In this document: one piece after another, positions 22,901 to 33,000 of the stretch
How positions within the stretch are numbered: the first letter of the stretch is position 1
Layout of the letters: each line of letters begins with the position of its first letter
Assembly (NCBI RefSeq): GCF_902459465.1
Contig: NC_047068.1
Coordinates: 20,359,195 to 20,423,194, forward strand
Direction: 5' to 3'
Origin: Asterias rubens
Lineage: Eukaryota > Echinodermata > Asteroidea > Forcipulatida > Asteriidae
Length of the DNA stretch: 64,000 bases
The notes under the pieces: generated by a model
What the model was told of the DNA's origin: nothing
Databases searched by the model: none
Seen by the model: the letters and a program-made list of their open reading frames with translations, nothing else
Position numbers and translations under genes: made by a program

Positions 22901-24526
22901 AGGAAACCCTTTGTGTTTTAAACTAGGTTAAAAGGTATTTTATGTACAAGTAACAACCTTTGATTTTTACTGATTTATACATATTCAAAATTATCAAGAA
23001 AGGTGTGTACACAACCAAGTTCATCTGTGAAAGTTTCAGCCGAATACCGTGTCTACTAGCTGAGAAAACAGCATCAAAAAATGAAAGTATTTTCACAAGA
23101 ATGTTAAATATCCATGTATGTGTGAGGTGACAGTGGCTACCAACTACATCTATGGTCCCAGCATTCGCGAACGAAAACCAACCCTCAGAAATCTGAAAAA
23201 CGATTCAAGCATGACTCACAGTCCTTTCTCACTCTCAGATTCAATTTTTTTTATTTTGTTGATTTTTAATCACTTGCTTGGGCATTTTAGACAAATGAAT
23301 TTGGCAGGATTCTTACCACCATTCTTTAGAACATAAAAACAAATGTACAAACTTGCGGATATTTTTTAGTTTAGTGGATGGGAATTTTTACAATTTAAAG
23401 CAATTGGACCCTTTCGGTTCAGAAAAAAAAAAAAAAGTTCACAGATTTACAAATAACTTGCAGGGTTTACAGAAGGCAATGGTGAAAGACTTCTCTTGAA
23501 ATATTATTCCATGAAATGCTTTACTTTTTGAGAAAACAGCAAAACAATATAAATTCTCGTTAACGAGAATTACGGATTTATTTTAAACACATGTCATGAC
23601 ACGGCGAAACGCGCGGAAACAAGGGTGGGTTTTTCCCGTTGTTTTCTCCCGACTCCGATGACCGATTGAGCCTAAATTTTCACAGGCTTGTTATTTGATA
23701 TAGAAGTTGTGGTACACAAAGTGTGGGCCTTGGACAACACTGTTTACCGAAAGGGTCCAATGGCTTTAATAAAAGTAACACTCTTGATCACAGACACAGG
23801 GGGGGACACAGTTGATCATTGATGAAAATACGGTGACACTTTTTGCTTTGTAAAAATAGGTAATTTTCTAACTAAATAAACACTTTATTAAACTTTGAGG
23901 TAGACACTAAAAATAAAATATTATTTTTGCAAACAAACAAACGTCCACATCACATGTGACTTTCCCTTTTCAACAATGTAGAGTTTGTAAAGGATAACTT
24001 TCCGTATGGCGCCACCACTTTTTCACTAATTTTTACAAAAAGGGATATATCCATCAGGTAAAATAGATACTATATTATTTTTTTTCGAATGAAAAAGTGG
24101 TGGCGCCATACGGAAACTTTTCCTTTGTAAATTGTATCTTTCTTTAAAATCTTGCCAATAAACCATTATAACGCTGACATAGTGACTCCCAACAGTTAAA
24201 CAAAATATGATCCTCCCTTTAAACAAATAACAATATTGATTTAATTATTTTGATATGATTTTAACGAATTAACCAGTAAAATTTAAAACAGGATCACTCA
24301 CCGTGTCCGAACTTAGGTCCGGGACTGGATCATCTTGACATAATCTGCATAGAAATGACTTGGGATCTCTACATAGTGTCGTCCTAGTTGTCAAGAAATA
24401 TGTTCCTCCTACATTCAGCCGAACCCATTTCGATTCTGTCTTCTCTTGGACGCCGTTTTGTCGAGAAACGTCTGTTTCCATTGTCAAGTGATTGCTGCTC
24501 ACTGCACCGACCCCACCAGTCGCCAT
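10907..24526 (-). CDS. KCTD5: KCTD2/5/17-type BTB (T1) domain protein, Cullin-3 adaptor
   Basis: Six exons on the minus strand: 24526-24302, 18847-18739, 17730-17639, 16942-16847, 11906-11781, 10951-10907; 693 nt, 230 aa plus stop. All junctions are GT..AG and phases agree. The start is the ATG at 24526 in AACATGG context, 33 codons before the BTB/T1 core that opens [15 protein letters not shown]. Core motifs include [20 protein letters not shown] (near residues 81-100), EEAEFYNI (about 115-122) and the family-specific [20 protein letters not shown] (147-166) and [10 protein letters not shown] blocks. Human KCTD5, KCTD2 and KCTD17 have the same order and KCTD5 is 234 aa. The family forms pentamers and links substrates, including G-beta-gamma, to Cullin-3. 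After ILQER the protein ends AFRLRDHRS instead of the vertebrate GSRM. Identity within the 2/5/17 trio cannot be settled here. Confidence 0.95.
11118..11199. mobile_element. Short palindromic MITE (family B), nested
   Basis: The ends GTGGATTTCACAAACAGTT and AACTCTTTGTGAAATCAACC are inverted copies around ACTAGTCCTAA-type arms. A longer copy with the same ends is at 42041-42178, also nested inside another repeat. Confidence 0.75.
11217..11430. mobile_element. MITE (family C), nested
   Basis: A 214-bp insert with inverted ends GGACCCTTCCCATGAAATAT and its complement at 11409-11430. The inside is GC-richer than the surroundings, with GCATGCGT, GACGCGCGTCTGCGTC and GTGCGCACGCGC. AT flanks both sides where the host would read GGTAATTGTC. 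Confidence 0.78.
11988..12368. repeat. Full-length palindromic MITE with TTAA duplication (family J)
   Basis: About 381 bp and almost completely self-complementary: left end AGGAACACGTTGCCTTGGAT, right end the inverse with one change, and centre GACTCCCATAAATGGCC-type arms around a T6 loop near 12180. TTAA occurs at 11984-11987 and 12369-12372. It lies in KCTD intron 4. Confidence 0.88.
12617..13006. repeat. TTAA MITE (family A)
   Basis: The ends AGACACTGGACACTATTGG and CCAATAGTGTCCACTGCTTT are inverted. Internally it has CTTCTCACTTGGTGTATCTC, a GACCTCAAAATCTAATTCTG palindrome and CTTCAGAGGGAGCC. Confidence 0.88.
13415..13756. repeat. TTAA MITE (family A, AGGGAAGGTAC subtype)
   Basis: The ends AGGGAAGGTACCTGTTTGG and ACGTGTACCTTCCCT are inverted and flanked by TTAA. 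The copy at 21850-22171 has the same left-end subtype. A degenerate partial relative follows at about 13800-13950. Confidence 0.85.
14115..14254. repeat. Small inverted-repeat element
   Basis: GGTTCACCAAGCTTGACTAC at the left and CCCAAGCTTGGTGAG at the right are inverted, around an ACTAGTCGCACTAG-rich middle. A single copy in the window, in KCTD intron 4. Confidence 0.55.
15150..15359. repeat. 'cttag' MITE, left end degenerate
   Basis: It contains ATGCTTAGCACAG, TTGCTAAGCAG, CATACCAGCCAA and ends TTTATGAAATTGGGCCC. The left boundary is unclear. Confidence 0.65.
15807..16003. repeat. 'cttag' MITE
   Basis: The left end GGGCCCAATTTCATAGAGC and the right end AGCAGCTCTTTAAAATTTGG are inverted. 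Internal AATATGCTTACCAGAAT, GTTACCACTC and TGCTTAGCAG blocks match the other copies. Confidence 0.8.
16621..16693 (+). tRNA. tRNA-Asn(GTT)-like sequence, probably a pseudogene or SINE head
   Basis: 73 nt with a 7-bp acceptor stem (GGCTAGA with TCTAGTC, one G-T pair), an A box close to AGTTGGTAGAGCG, a loop ACGTTAA giving anticodon GTT, and B box GGTTCGAATCCC. The D, anticodon and T stems each carry one mismatch. No encoded CCA; no intron. It is antisense to KCTD intron 4, about 150 bp from an exon. Stem mismatches and abundant tRNA-derived SINEs nearby argue against a working gene. Confidence 0.5.
17430..17600. repeat. Inverted-repeat MITE beside a KCTD exon
   Basis: CCCGGTTCGTACTTCCTGCG at the left is inverted at the right as GCAGGAAGTATGAACCGGG. 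The element ends 39 bp from KCTD exon 3 (17639), just inside the downstream intron. A related fragment with TCGCAGGAAGTCTGAAC is near 55530-55550. Confidence 0.75.
17895..18217 (-). repeat. tRNA-headed SINE with AAT-repeat tail, minus copy
   Basis: Read on the minus strand, a tRNA Ser/Leu-like head (GTGTTGTGGCCGAGCGGATA) is followed by a body and a 3' end with AAGCGCTATACAAAAATTG and then (AATAAT)n. The element at 40540-40925 has the same architecture. It lies in KCTD intron 2. Confidence 0.65.
18577..18680. repeat. Short 'cttag'-type MITE
   Basis: GGGCCCAATTTCATGGCACTG at the left and AAAATTGGGCCC at the right. It contains CTTACCGCGGATTCTGCG, also found at 36614-36793. It ends 59 bp from KCTD exon 2 (18739), within intron 2. 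Confidence 0.7.
19081..19437 (-). repeat. tRNA-derived SINE, minus copy, carrying a nested MITE
   Basis: On the minus strand the head (CTCGGTGGTCTAGTTGGTAT, B box GGTTCGAATCCC) is at the high-coordinate side and the tail CCAAAAT at 19081. The body is split at its GCACTGTA site by the element at 19122-19309. Confidence 0.82.
19122..19309. mobile_element. TA-flanked MITE (family E) inside a SINE
   Basis: A 188-bp insert beginning TTGACCCAATTCACTTGACG and ending AAGGGGTCAA, with TA on both sides where an uninterrupted SINE (21421-21610) reads GCACTGTATACTCAG. A second copy is at 54189-54376 and a right-end fragment at about 36970-37018. Confidence 0.85.
20170..20385. repeat. MITE, 'gtgctattcacacgac' family, copy 1
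   Basis: It begins GTGCTATTCACACGACAGG and ends TTGCTAAATTGCTCTTGTG, with GCATGGTTGTAAAA and TACAATTTAGCAAGG in between. The copy at 20750-20974 is about 200 bp alike and in the same orientation. Confidence 0.75.
20750..20974. repeat. MITE, 'gtgctattcacacgac' family, copy 2
   Basis: AAAGTGCTATTCACACGAC at the left and GTGTGAAAGGGGCTTT at the right are short imperfect inverted ends. It shares AGCATGGTTGTAAAA, AATTGTTGTC and CAATTTAGCAAGG with copy 1. Confidence 0.78.
21421..21610 (-). repeat. tRNA-derived SINE, minus copy, uninterrupted
   Basis: It carries the complete order of head (TTGGTAGTCTAGTTGGTAAG), B box GGTTCGAATCCC, GTGATATTTTTTTCACAGG, GAGTATACAGTGCTAACAC and tail GGTAAAAACCAAAGTT on the minus strand. 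It serves as reference for the interrupted copy at 19081-19437. Confidence 0.85.
21850..22171. repeat. TTAA MITE (family A)
   Basis: The left end AGGGAAGGTACACATTTGG is matched by CCAAGCGTGTACAGTGCC. Internal GGAAATGACTCCCTCTGAAG and a GACTTCTACCTAGAAGTC hairpin are present. Confidence 0.85.
22692..22864. repeat. Dispersed 'aggcctgatacttcacggaggcaa' repeat
   Basis: Markers are GGAGGCAACAAAGGCGATTG, CATTGCCTTAGTGCCCTTGA and TGCCCTTTCGAAAACGAAGC. The related copies lie at 6703-6880 and 41925-42230. Confidence 0.7.
23398..23767. repeat. TTAA-flanked MITE, 'ggaccctttcggt' type
   Basis: AGCAATTGGACCCTTTCGGT at the left and ACCGAAAGGGTCCAATGGCT at the right are inverted, with TTAA outside. The centre ATTCTCGTTAACGAGAAT is palindromic. 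A right-end fragment (GTGTCCAATGGCTTTAA) is near 61240-61258. Confidence 0.85.
23997..24120. repeat. Palindromic MITE, 'tatggcgccaccac' family, copy 2
   Basis: AACTTTCCGTATGGCGCC at the left and its inverse at the right, with ATATATCCATCAGG between. It is inverted relative to copy 1 and lies in KCTD intron 1, 182 bp from the exon 1 donor. Confidence 0.88.
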
Positions 24527-27050
24527 GTTGGAATAGTACAAGTTGACGTGTGGTAGCGCCCTCTGTTGACATTATGAGATGCAGTGCGTTCCATCATCAC
24601 GCATACAGCAGCATGGGCGTCAATCAGGGGGGGGGGACAAGTCCCTACCCACAACTCTTGAAGGGTGGGGAATACAATATCAAATGTTTTCCCATGTTTT
24701 TTAAGCAACCTTTAGCATGAATCTCAAGCATTGTACTGTGTAAAACCAAACCCTTTGTCCCACCATCAGCTTCAATCCTGGGGGCAATTCGGATGACACC
24801 ACTTTTTGATCAAAATGTGCCCTCCCCCACAAAATTGGCCTAAGATTGCACCACAGAGCACCTAGAATGCAAAATTTCCCCGGGCCCTTAAACGGGCCTG
24901 GACCCCACGCCGTAAAGTCTTCAAACCCTAACGCTCCATCAGACAGATTTGTACCCCTCTTAAAAGAGCGGGAGGAAGGGTCTGTCCCCTCTTTTTTGAA
25001 GGGTGGGGGTCAGAGGCACAATATCAAACGTCCCTCCATGTTTTTGACCACCTTTATACCATGAGGCTCAATTTTTGCACTGTGGTGACCTTACCCTGTT
25101 TCCCACCTTTTGCATTAATCCGTTGGGAGGGGGAAGGGGGTAGTTGGACTACACTCTGTTCACCCCAAGTTTGTGTTAACTCGTGTGTTATTAACTTAAT
25201 TGTATACAAGGGAACGTGCGTGCCATCTCCATAGCTACTGAACGTTCGTTAAAGTATAATTATACGTGTTTACTTTTCGGTGATGCGCTGTCTCATTCTG
25301 GCATTGCTGTTTTGCGGCCTCCATGGCTAGTTCGAGATTGGTCAACAAGTTACTGCGCATTCCAGGTTGTTATTAACTCTGAAGCTTTTGACACCATTAT
25401 TCATTGAGACGTTTCTGAGATTGTTTTTATTTTCTGTAAACATTTTGCGTACAAACATTGCAAGCAAGCAATTGTTTTTATTTTGTTTTAATGAAAATTC
25501 AAGTTATTTCCAAAATCCAAAATCCAAAAGGACCAAAATTCTACTGCTCAAATTTTGAAGGCTACATTCGCAAAGCTAGGCCGGCCTCTCATCAAAGGCC
25601 ACTCAAAATTGGCCTAAGATTGCATCACCATCGAGAATGCAACATTTTCCAACGCCGTTAAGGCTTCACATTCGCATGCTCAAGTTTTACAAATTTGCCC
25701 CCAAAAATTGTATTAGATCAACACCAAGAAGATGCTGTTAACCCAAAAGGCTCTACTGCTGCTCACATTTTTAAAACTCTATGTTTTGTTTCATTCATTT
25801 TGCCTCTTATTGGCCTAAGAGTGCACCTGAGGGCTTTTAAAATGGGATGAAACGCCGTCAGAGCATTATTATGTAGAAATAATATGGATACGAAGCTATA
25901 ATTGAATTGTTTTTGGTAATAACATTTTTGTGTTGCATAATGCGTTGAAGTTCCAACATCTATAACAGTGGAAAAGTGACAAATAAAAAATACAAAACCG
26001 AGTACAATTGATTGAGTGACGTTTTTACTTACTGATTGGTTAATTTATTATTGATTGATTTATACAGTTGTTTATAAAAGGTTAACATGTTCTTATACTA
26101 GGATGAGGATTTCTGAATTAATGTTATTGTTAAATTCATATTCTTCCTCATGTTGTAAGTAATAATGATTCATAAATACCCCAGACAGTTTCTCTACTCC
26201 TATTGGTGGAGAGCGCGTCACGTGGGTGTGCATAAACCTTTTGTCGATCGAAGAACTCGTCGCTACCCTGTTATTCCCTTATATCATAATATAAAAATAG
26301 TTTTTGTTAAAGGCAGTGGACACTATTGGTAATTACCTAAAATAATTATTCATAAAACCTTTCTTGGTGACGAGTAATGGGGAGATGTTGACGGTCTAAA
26401 ACATTGTGAGAAACGGCTCCCTCTCAAGTGCCATAGTTTTTGACAAAGAAGTAATTTTCCACCAATTTGATCTCGAAATCAACCATCTAAAAGCACACAA
26501 CTTCGTGTGCCAGGGGTGTTTTTTTCTTTCATTATTATCTCACAAGTTCGATGACCAATTTAGCTCAAATTTTCACAGGTTTGTTATTTTATGCATAATT
26601 TTATTATGTTTAGATACACCAACTGTGAAGGCTAGTCTTTGACAATACCAATAGTGTCCACTGCCTTTTTTAACGAAGACGATTAGTGCACTAGCGCCCT
26701 CTATTGGTGATATAGGCATAGTCAGTGCGTAACCTTGACGCTTTGACTAGAACAAAGCGAGAAGGCTTCTTGGGCATCCGACTAGTGAAAACGTACACAA
26801 GAATCACGTTCGTTTTGGGGGGTGTGAGCAAACGGTTGTAAACAATAATTTCATCGAGTGAATTTCGATCAATCAAGGGTGAAAATACTTCCAGAAATAT
26901 TTACGGTATGCTGAGTTAACATCAGGATAAGGACCTGTACGGCAAGAGTATTATTATTAACGCGGTGTATCACTGTCTAAGTTGAGGTGGGCAGCAGTCA
27001 CATTAGGTCGGTGATCCCACCCACCACCAAAGAAGAGGCGCTCAGACACG
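24527..27050. promoter_or_regulatory. Divergent spacer between KCTD5-like and UCP4-like genes
   Basis: The two genes start 2.5 kb apart and point away from each other, so both promoters and 5' UTRs should lie here. I see no compelling TATA box. The KCTD side has C/G runs near 24620-24640 and repeated AAATTGGCCTAAGATTGCA-like blocks near 24835 and 25605. A family A MITE is at 26309-26669. A block at about 26175-26260 (TCCTATTGGTGGAGAGCGCG, an inverted CCAAT) is repeated at about 58500-58570, so it is probably part of a dispersed repeat. Confidence 0.5.
26309..26669. repeat. TTAA MITE (family A) in the divergent spacer
   Basis: AGGCAGTGGACACTATTGG at the left is inverted as CCAATAGTGTCCACTGCCTT at the right. 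Internal GGCTCCCTCTCAAGTGCC and TTGATCTCGAAATCAACC match other copies. It lies about 380 bp upstream of the UCP4 start codon. Confidence 0.88.
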
Positions 27051-30000
27051 ATGTCGACCGGGGGTGGGGAACCCGTGTTGCCCGCTGCTGCCGGTGCCGC
27101 CGGTGCCGCGGTCGGAAGCCCTGCTGGTCGGGGTGAAGACGCGAGTGCACCAGCACCAGCAGCAGGCAGGAGAATATTTGATCCCAACTCCTTCGTCTTC
27201 AAGTACTTTTTGTCAGCGTGTGCAGCAACTGTGGCTGAAACGGGTAATTACCAGTAACTTACTAAAAAAAGTGTCGTTCACTTCAATTCAAGTTGTTAGT
27301 TCATAAAAATAAATTACTTAAAAAAAATTAAATGAATTAAGCAGATTGTTTACCCCGTGCCTTTTTATGGGCTTTCTGCAAGATATTGATATGACTCTCT
27401 CAAATGAATTTCCACAGGTTTGTTATTTGAAGCATAAATGTTGAGATACACCAACTGAGAAGACTAGTCTTTGACAATTACCAAAGGTGTCTAGTGCCTT
27501 TACTTTAATAGCTATACAAACTTACTTGGTAAGACTTGAGGTACTGCAGCAGCTTTAAATAAACTTATTAAAAGCATTTTCATGTTCCTTCGCTGCGCTC
27601 ATACGCATGAAAAACAGTTTCACTTTATTGTAGGACACACAATAAACACACCTTGAAAACATTATTTAGTTTCAGAATTTATTAAATCATGGGAGTGAGC
27701 CGTTGTTAAACTGCATATGAATTTACAAAGATCAAAAGGTGGGTGTTATGTCCCTTCTTTTACCTCGACAAAGAAACCAATCAGCAGCAGTGCCATTGCC
27801 ATACTCGGGGTTATCTGGAGATTGGTTAAACTTCTTTCTTCTTTCGATGCTTTTAATGCGGCTTCCTCATCTACTATGATTCTTTTGGCCTCTTCTGGCG
27901 TTCTATCATTCCCCGTCTTGTCTAGCTCTTGTACAGCGACCCAGCTAGCCTTGCTACAGTCTCCAATTTTGATTGTTCTCTTTCGTTCTGCAATGATGCC
28001 TTCGTCTCCTTTAAGTGCTTCAATGGCTGCTGGAATGTTGCTCTTCTCGAGGGCAGCCTTGATTTTATCGTGGGCGATTGCGACTTTTCCGCAGATTTCG
28101 AATTGTGCCGAGTTCACATCACGGGTCTTGTCACTACTTTTGCCTCCACTTTATTTGAGAGTTCGTTAATGTTAACTTGATCAGCTGTGTCTTTGCTGGA
28201 AGTTTGAATGCTTTCCAATTTATGGTTGAAGTATTCTTTGAGTTTATCAAATCGTTTCTCTTGAACGCGGGTTGATCTTTATCAGTTGACATTGCGAACT
28301 TAATGTTGTATATAAAATACGCTGTTGCCGAAATGCGACACTAACACTACAGCAGAGTAAGCAGCGGCCTGAATTGGATTCTGTTGCTAAGGACGTTGCT
28401 TTTATACTGACATGCATCAATGCACTCAAATGAACGAATCACGACACGGTTCATTCATTTTGAGTAACCCGCGTATAAGTCATGTGACGCATACGGCGGG
28501 TACTCCTGTGTGTCATTCAAACAATAAAAACTATTTTTGATTTATCATTTGATTTTGAAGTAATGTGGTTTTTGAAAAAAATTATCAGCAACATATAAAA
28601 TTACAAACCTGTGAAAATTTAGACTCAACTGGTCTTCGGAGTTGCAAGAGAACAATTATGAAAGAAAAAACACCCTTGTTGCACATATTTGTGTGCTTTT
28701 AGATGCCTAATAAAGGCTTTAAGCCTGATTTTTTTTTTTTATTTGAGTGAGAAACTACCTCTAGTTGTCAAAAACTACATTACTTCAGAGGGAGCCTTTC
28801 CTACAATGTTTGATACTACCAACAGCTCCCCATTACTCGTTACCAAGTAACTTTTTATGCTCACAATTATTTTGATTAGTTACCAATAGTGTCCACTGCC
28901 TTTTGATTCTTGATTGCCATCCTTGATTTCAGTGACCTACCCACTTGACCTGACCAAGACGAGACTTCAGCTTCAAGGAGAGCATGCATCAGCAAGGCAT
29001 TATGGGGTAGCGGCAGAAGCCATTCCTTACAGGGGGATGGTCCGTACAGCTGTTGGCGTTGGTGAGATTACAGCACTCAATTTTATAGAGCTACTTTTGA
29101 AAGCAGAACAAATAGATACGCACAAAATGCTTACCAGATGAAGGTTACCAGCCAAAATGCCATGTCCCACGTGTTGTGACTGGTTTCCTGCTCATTTCGA
29201 TTCGCTAAGCCTAAGAGTGCACTTGCAATTTTAAACAAAAACACTATTTGATTAGTGAAAGTTTATGAACAATTCCTTGTCAGTGCCCACATGGAATTTG
29301 GCCCTGCATGAACATTTGAATTTGTCATTATTTTCACAGACAATGTGCATATTAGGCCTATATTACTATATTATTAAACAAACCAACAAATTTGATTTGA
29401 GCAATATTCAATGTTAAAGCTGCATGTAATCATGGAGGATGTAATGTTCTTGTATACTTAATTTTATCATCTTTAACTGGTAAACAAATCATCAAGTAAA
29501 CTGCTTATAAATTATTTGAAGTTAAATTTAGTTTTCTCTTTGTTTATTTTTTCAGTTCAAGAAGAGGGTTTGTTGAAATTGTGGCAAGGTGTGACACCAG
29601 CAATCTACCGGCATATCGGTAAGGAAGCAATAAAAAGCCATAATTGCTGGTTCCCTCGCAATACTGGCTTTCTCAAAAGTCAAAAATGAAAAAATTGTGT
29701 CCCATTTATTGTTATGAAAATGCTGGTACCTGTGTTTCCAAATTGTTGACACGGTTTCAGTTTCAAACACAACTTTCTGTGGGTGTTTCTGCATTACTTT
29801 GCCTTCTTAAAATGTAAGGCCAAGTTTGCTGTTTAGATGTAGGTTTATCACTGGGTAGAAATCCTTACTGTTGAGGTTAAAGGAACTGAATACCCAACAA
29901 GCTATGACCAGGGCCCAATTTCATAAAGCATAGTAAGCACAAAAATTGCTTAGCATAAAAAACTTTTGCTTAGCAAAAATAGGTTACTAGTCAGAACACC

Positions 30001-33000
30001 ACACAGTTACCATTGCTTTGACTTGTACCCTGATCATATCTTGCTAAGCCAAGCAATTTGCTAAGAAGAATTTTCTGCTTAACAGCTTTGTGAAATTGGG
30101 CCCTTAGTTGGGGCCAATTTCATAGAGCTGGTTAAGCAAAAAATTTGCTGAAGCATGAAAAAAGCTTGCTTATTTTACACATGTTGCTGGCCAAATGTCA
30201 TGGCATATACATTGCTTGTGACTAATTGTTTTACTTAGCATAAAAATTGAGTGGAGTCCTGGCCGGTATTCTGATTTTACTAAGCAAGGATGTTTTTGCT
30301 TAAGCAACATTTTTTGCTTAAGCAGCTCTATGAAATTGGGCCCAGGCTTGTTAATGCATGGGGAGAACACAGGGTTGGGAGGGAGTCATGCAAACATTAT
30401 GAGGGACTTAATATAAAGGCAGAATTTGAAACTGTAGATATTTGGTTTCTTCTCATTTTCATTCTGGCATTGTGAAAGTTGTTCTGGTCCATCATCAATT
30501 TAGAACTATAAGCCCCAACAGTCTTGTGGATTTTGCCCACACATTTCAGCCCTGACGAATTTTCAATAATATGATTTTTCTTGTGTTTTCTGCAACAGTT
30601 TATACAGGCTGTAGGATGGGAGCGTATGAGTACATCCGAGAAAATGTTCTTCATAGGCGCAGTGATGGTTCCTTTGCAGTGTGGTGAGTAAACAAAGATT
30701 CATTCTCAACAATATTTGTTGTTGTTTTAATTTTAGAGTTCTAGTTATCCACAAGGGAAACTGAATTAGTACATTTAATTCAATGTATGGGTTAACTGCT
30801 CTGCCCTGACACACAATGTAAGTAAAAACAGAATAAACATACACACTTAAAACTTAAATGGTCTGTTTTAAAGCAATATTTTGGGGGTACTTTTTCAGTG
30901 TAAGTTTTGAATGCTTAGTGTTGCCCAAAAAACTACATACAATACAGCCAGTATTCAACAGATGTTAAAACCTGGTTTAGTATTGATGAACGGGTAACAA
31001 TTGCTTCATTGCTACACTAGATTAATCTTAATTGATTTTGATTGATTTAATTGATCTGATCATATAACTAGGCGCAACATTCTTCAAACTTTAATCTGTT
31101 TTCTAATTTGTTTAACTTATCCTCAGAAAAAATCAGAAAAATTGTTACATAGTCTGTCACAGTTTGAACCACATGTACATGTAGCTCAGTCATTCTACCC
31201 ATTAACAGAGATGCCAACATTGAACTTTAAAAAAGAGTAGCATATCCCAAAAGTTAAGGGGGAGCGTGGCTTGGGCTCCCTAAACCGATCTTTCTATTAC
31301 ATTCTACAATGCTAATTAGCTCATTTTCAGGCATTGTCGTGAAATAACAATTACCTCTGTATGCACCACCAGAACAGCTACAAATGTTTATAATGGCCAG
31401 TGAAAAAAAAAATCTGGAAAAAAAAAAAAACAAATCCCTCATCTTCTGACTTTGTTTCAAAAAAAAAAAACATAACAAAGGGTGGCCTTACTTAAATGTT
31501 TTTGTTTTAATGGTCAGAAATGCAACAACAAGCTATTGGGAGAGAGAAAAAAAAAAAAAAAAAAAAACGTGTCCGGATTTTGGGCAAAAAATACGTGTCC
31601 GTATTTTGGGCATTGTCTGGACATCGGCGCTACATTACTAGTAAGAAAACATGGAAACTGTCTAGCTTAGATCTCACAGGCCACTCAGTTGAAGGTATTT
31701 TGGTTCAGAAGGTCTTCTTTTTTGTCGCCATTATTTCTTACTTTTTGTGCCAAGCTTCGATGAAGAACATGTACAGACAGCGCGGGCACAATAATAGTGG
31801 ATACATGAGGAATGAGGTTACTGTGACACGTTAGCTCACACACAACCTCATTCCCCACGCACGTGTGCTCTATTCCCCATGGTGTAATAGAGATCAATGG
31901 GTACGATCTTGCAGCAATGCACTAGCGTAAAAATACTCACCGGCCAGCCAGCGGGGGAGAGGGCACGCAACAATCATTACGTCGAGACACGTATAATGTT
32001 CGAGTGAATTCGCCGCTATTATTCAACACTGCGTTCTAAAATTAAAAGTGTTTTTTCTTTTCTGTTACAATTATTTTGATATTTTTCTTAATTTTTATTT
32101 CCACTTAATAGTTCATTCGTTGTTTGCATGTATTGTACGATTTAATACAATTATATTGGGCGGTTGTTTGGCGTGTTTTATTGAGTATTATCGTAGCGTC
32201 GTAGTCACGGCTCGAAATCGTATTTGCTACGCCCAAATCGTGTATGTTGGTATCTCTGCATTAAAAGTGTCATACATTACTTCCAAAGCCAAAGGCAAAC
32301 TACCAAAAGACACTTCATCCAGTTGGTGTTGAGAACTGGGAAGTTAAAACAATTTTCATTTTAAAACAACACAAAAACCATTATTTTAATTTGATTGATA
32401 TTTCAAGAAGTTTGAAGGTGTGCGATCAAAAGTTGATAAAGGTATTAATAGCTTTGTCCTTGAATTTGTTTTTCGTCCATTGAGCTTTGTACAAATGGTG
32501 CCTGCAAGAAGTCTAGGCTCTGTAGCTCTTTTGTAACAGGTGTCGCAGGTTACATTGTCTATACACCACCGTTATATTTTGTGTGTATTTTCTACATAAA
32601 GGAAGGCGGCTATTGCAGGGATGCTGGCCGGTATGATTGGTCAATTTATTGCCAGTCCAACGGACCTGGTCAAAGTTCAGATGCAGATGGAGGGTCGGAG
32701 GGTGTTAGAGGGCAAACCACCAAGGTCAGTCAAGTACAACTCAGCTTATACCCATACCTCCCATTTGATAATACAGGTTTGCTTTCCACCATGAAGCGCT
32801 TGGCACGTTTTAGTAGGGTTTGTTGTCTAACAATATTTCCAGGAAAATAAATACAAACAATCATTTGTAATACCACCCTGTATTAGCTCATTTTTGGCTG
32901 TGTTGTGAAAAGCAGGTGTTGTGAAAAGCATAAACAATTGAATTAATTTTTCTCAACCACCCTGTAGGGCGAGTGTAGTGCACTCACTGGAACAAAATTC

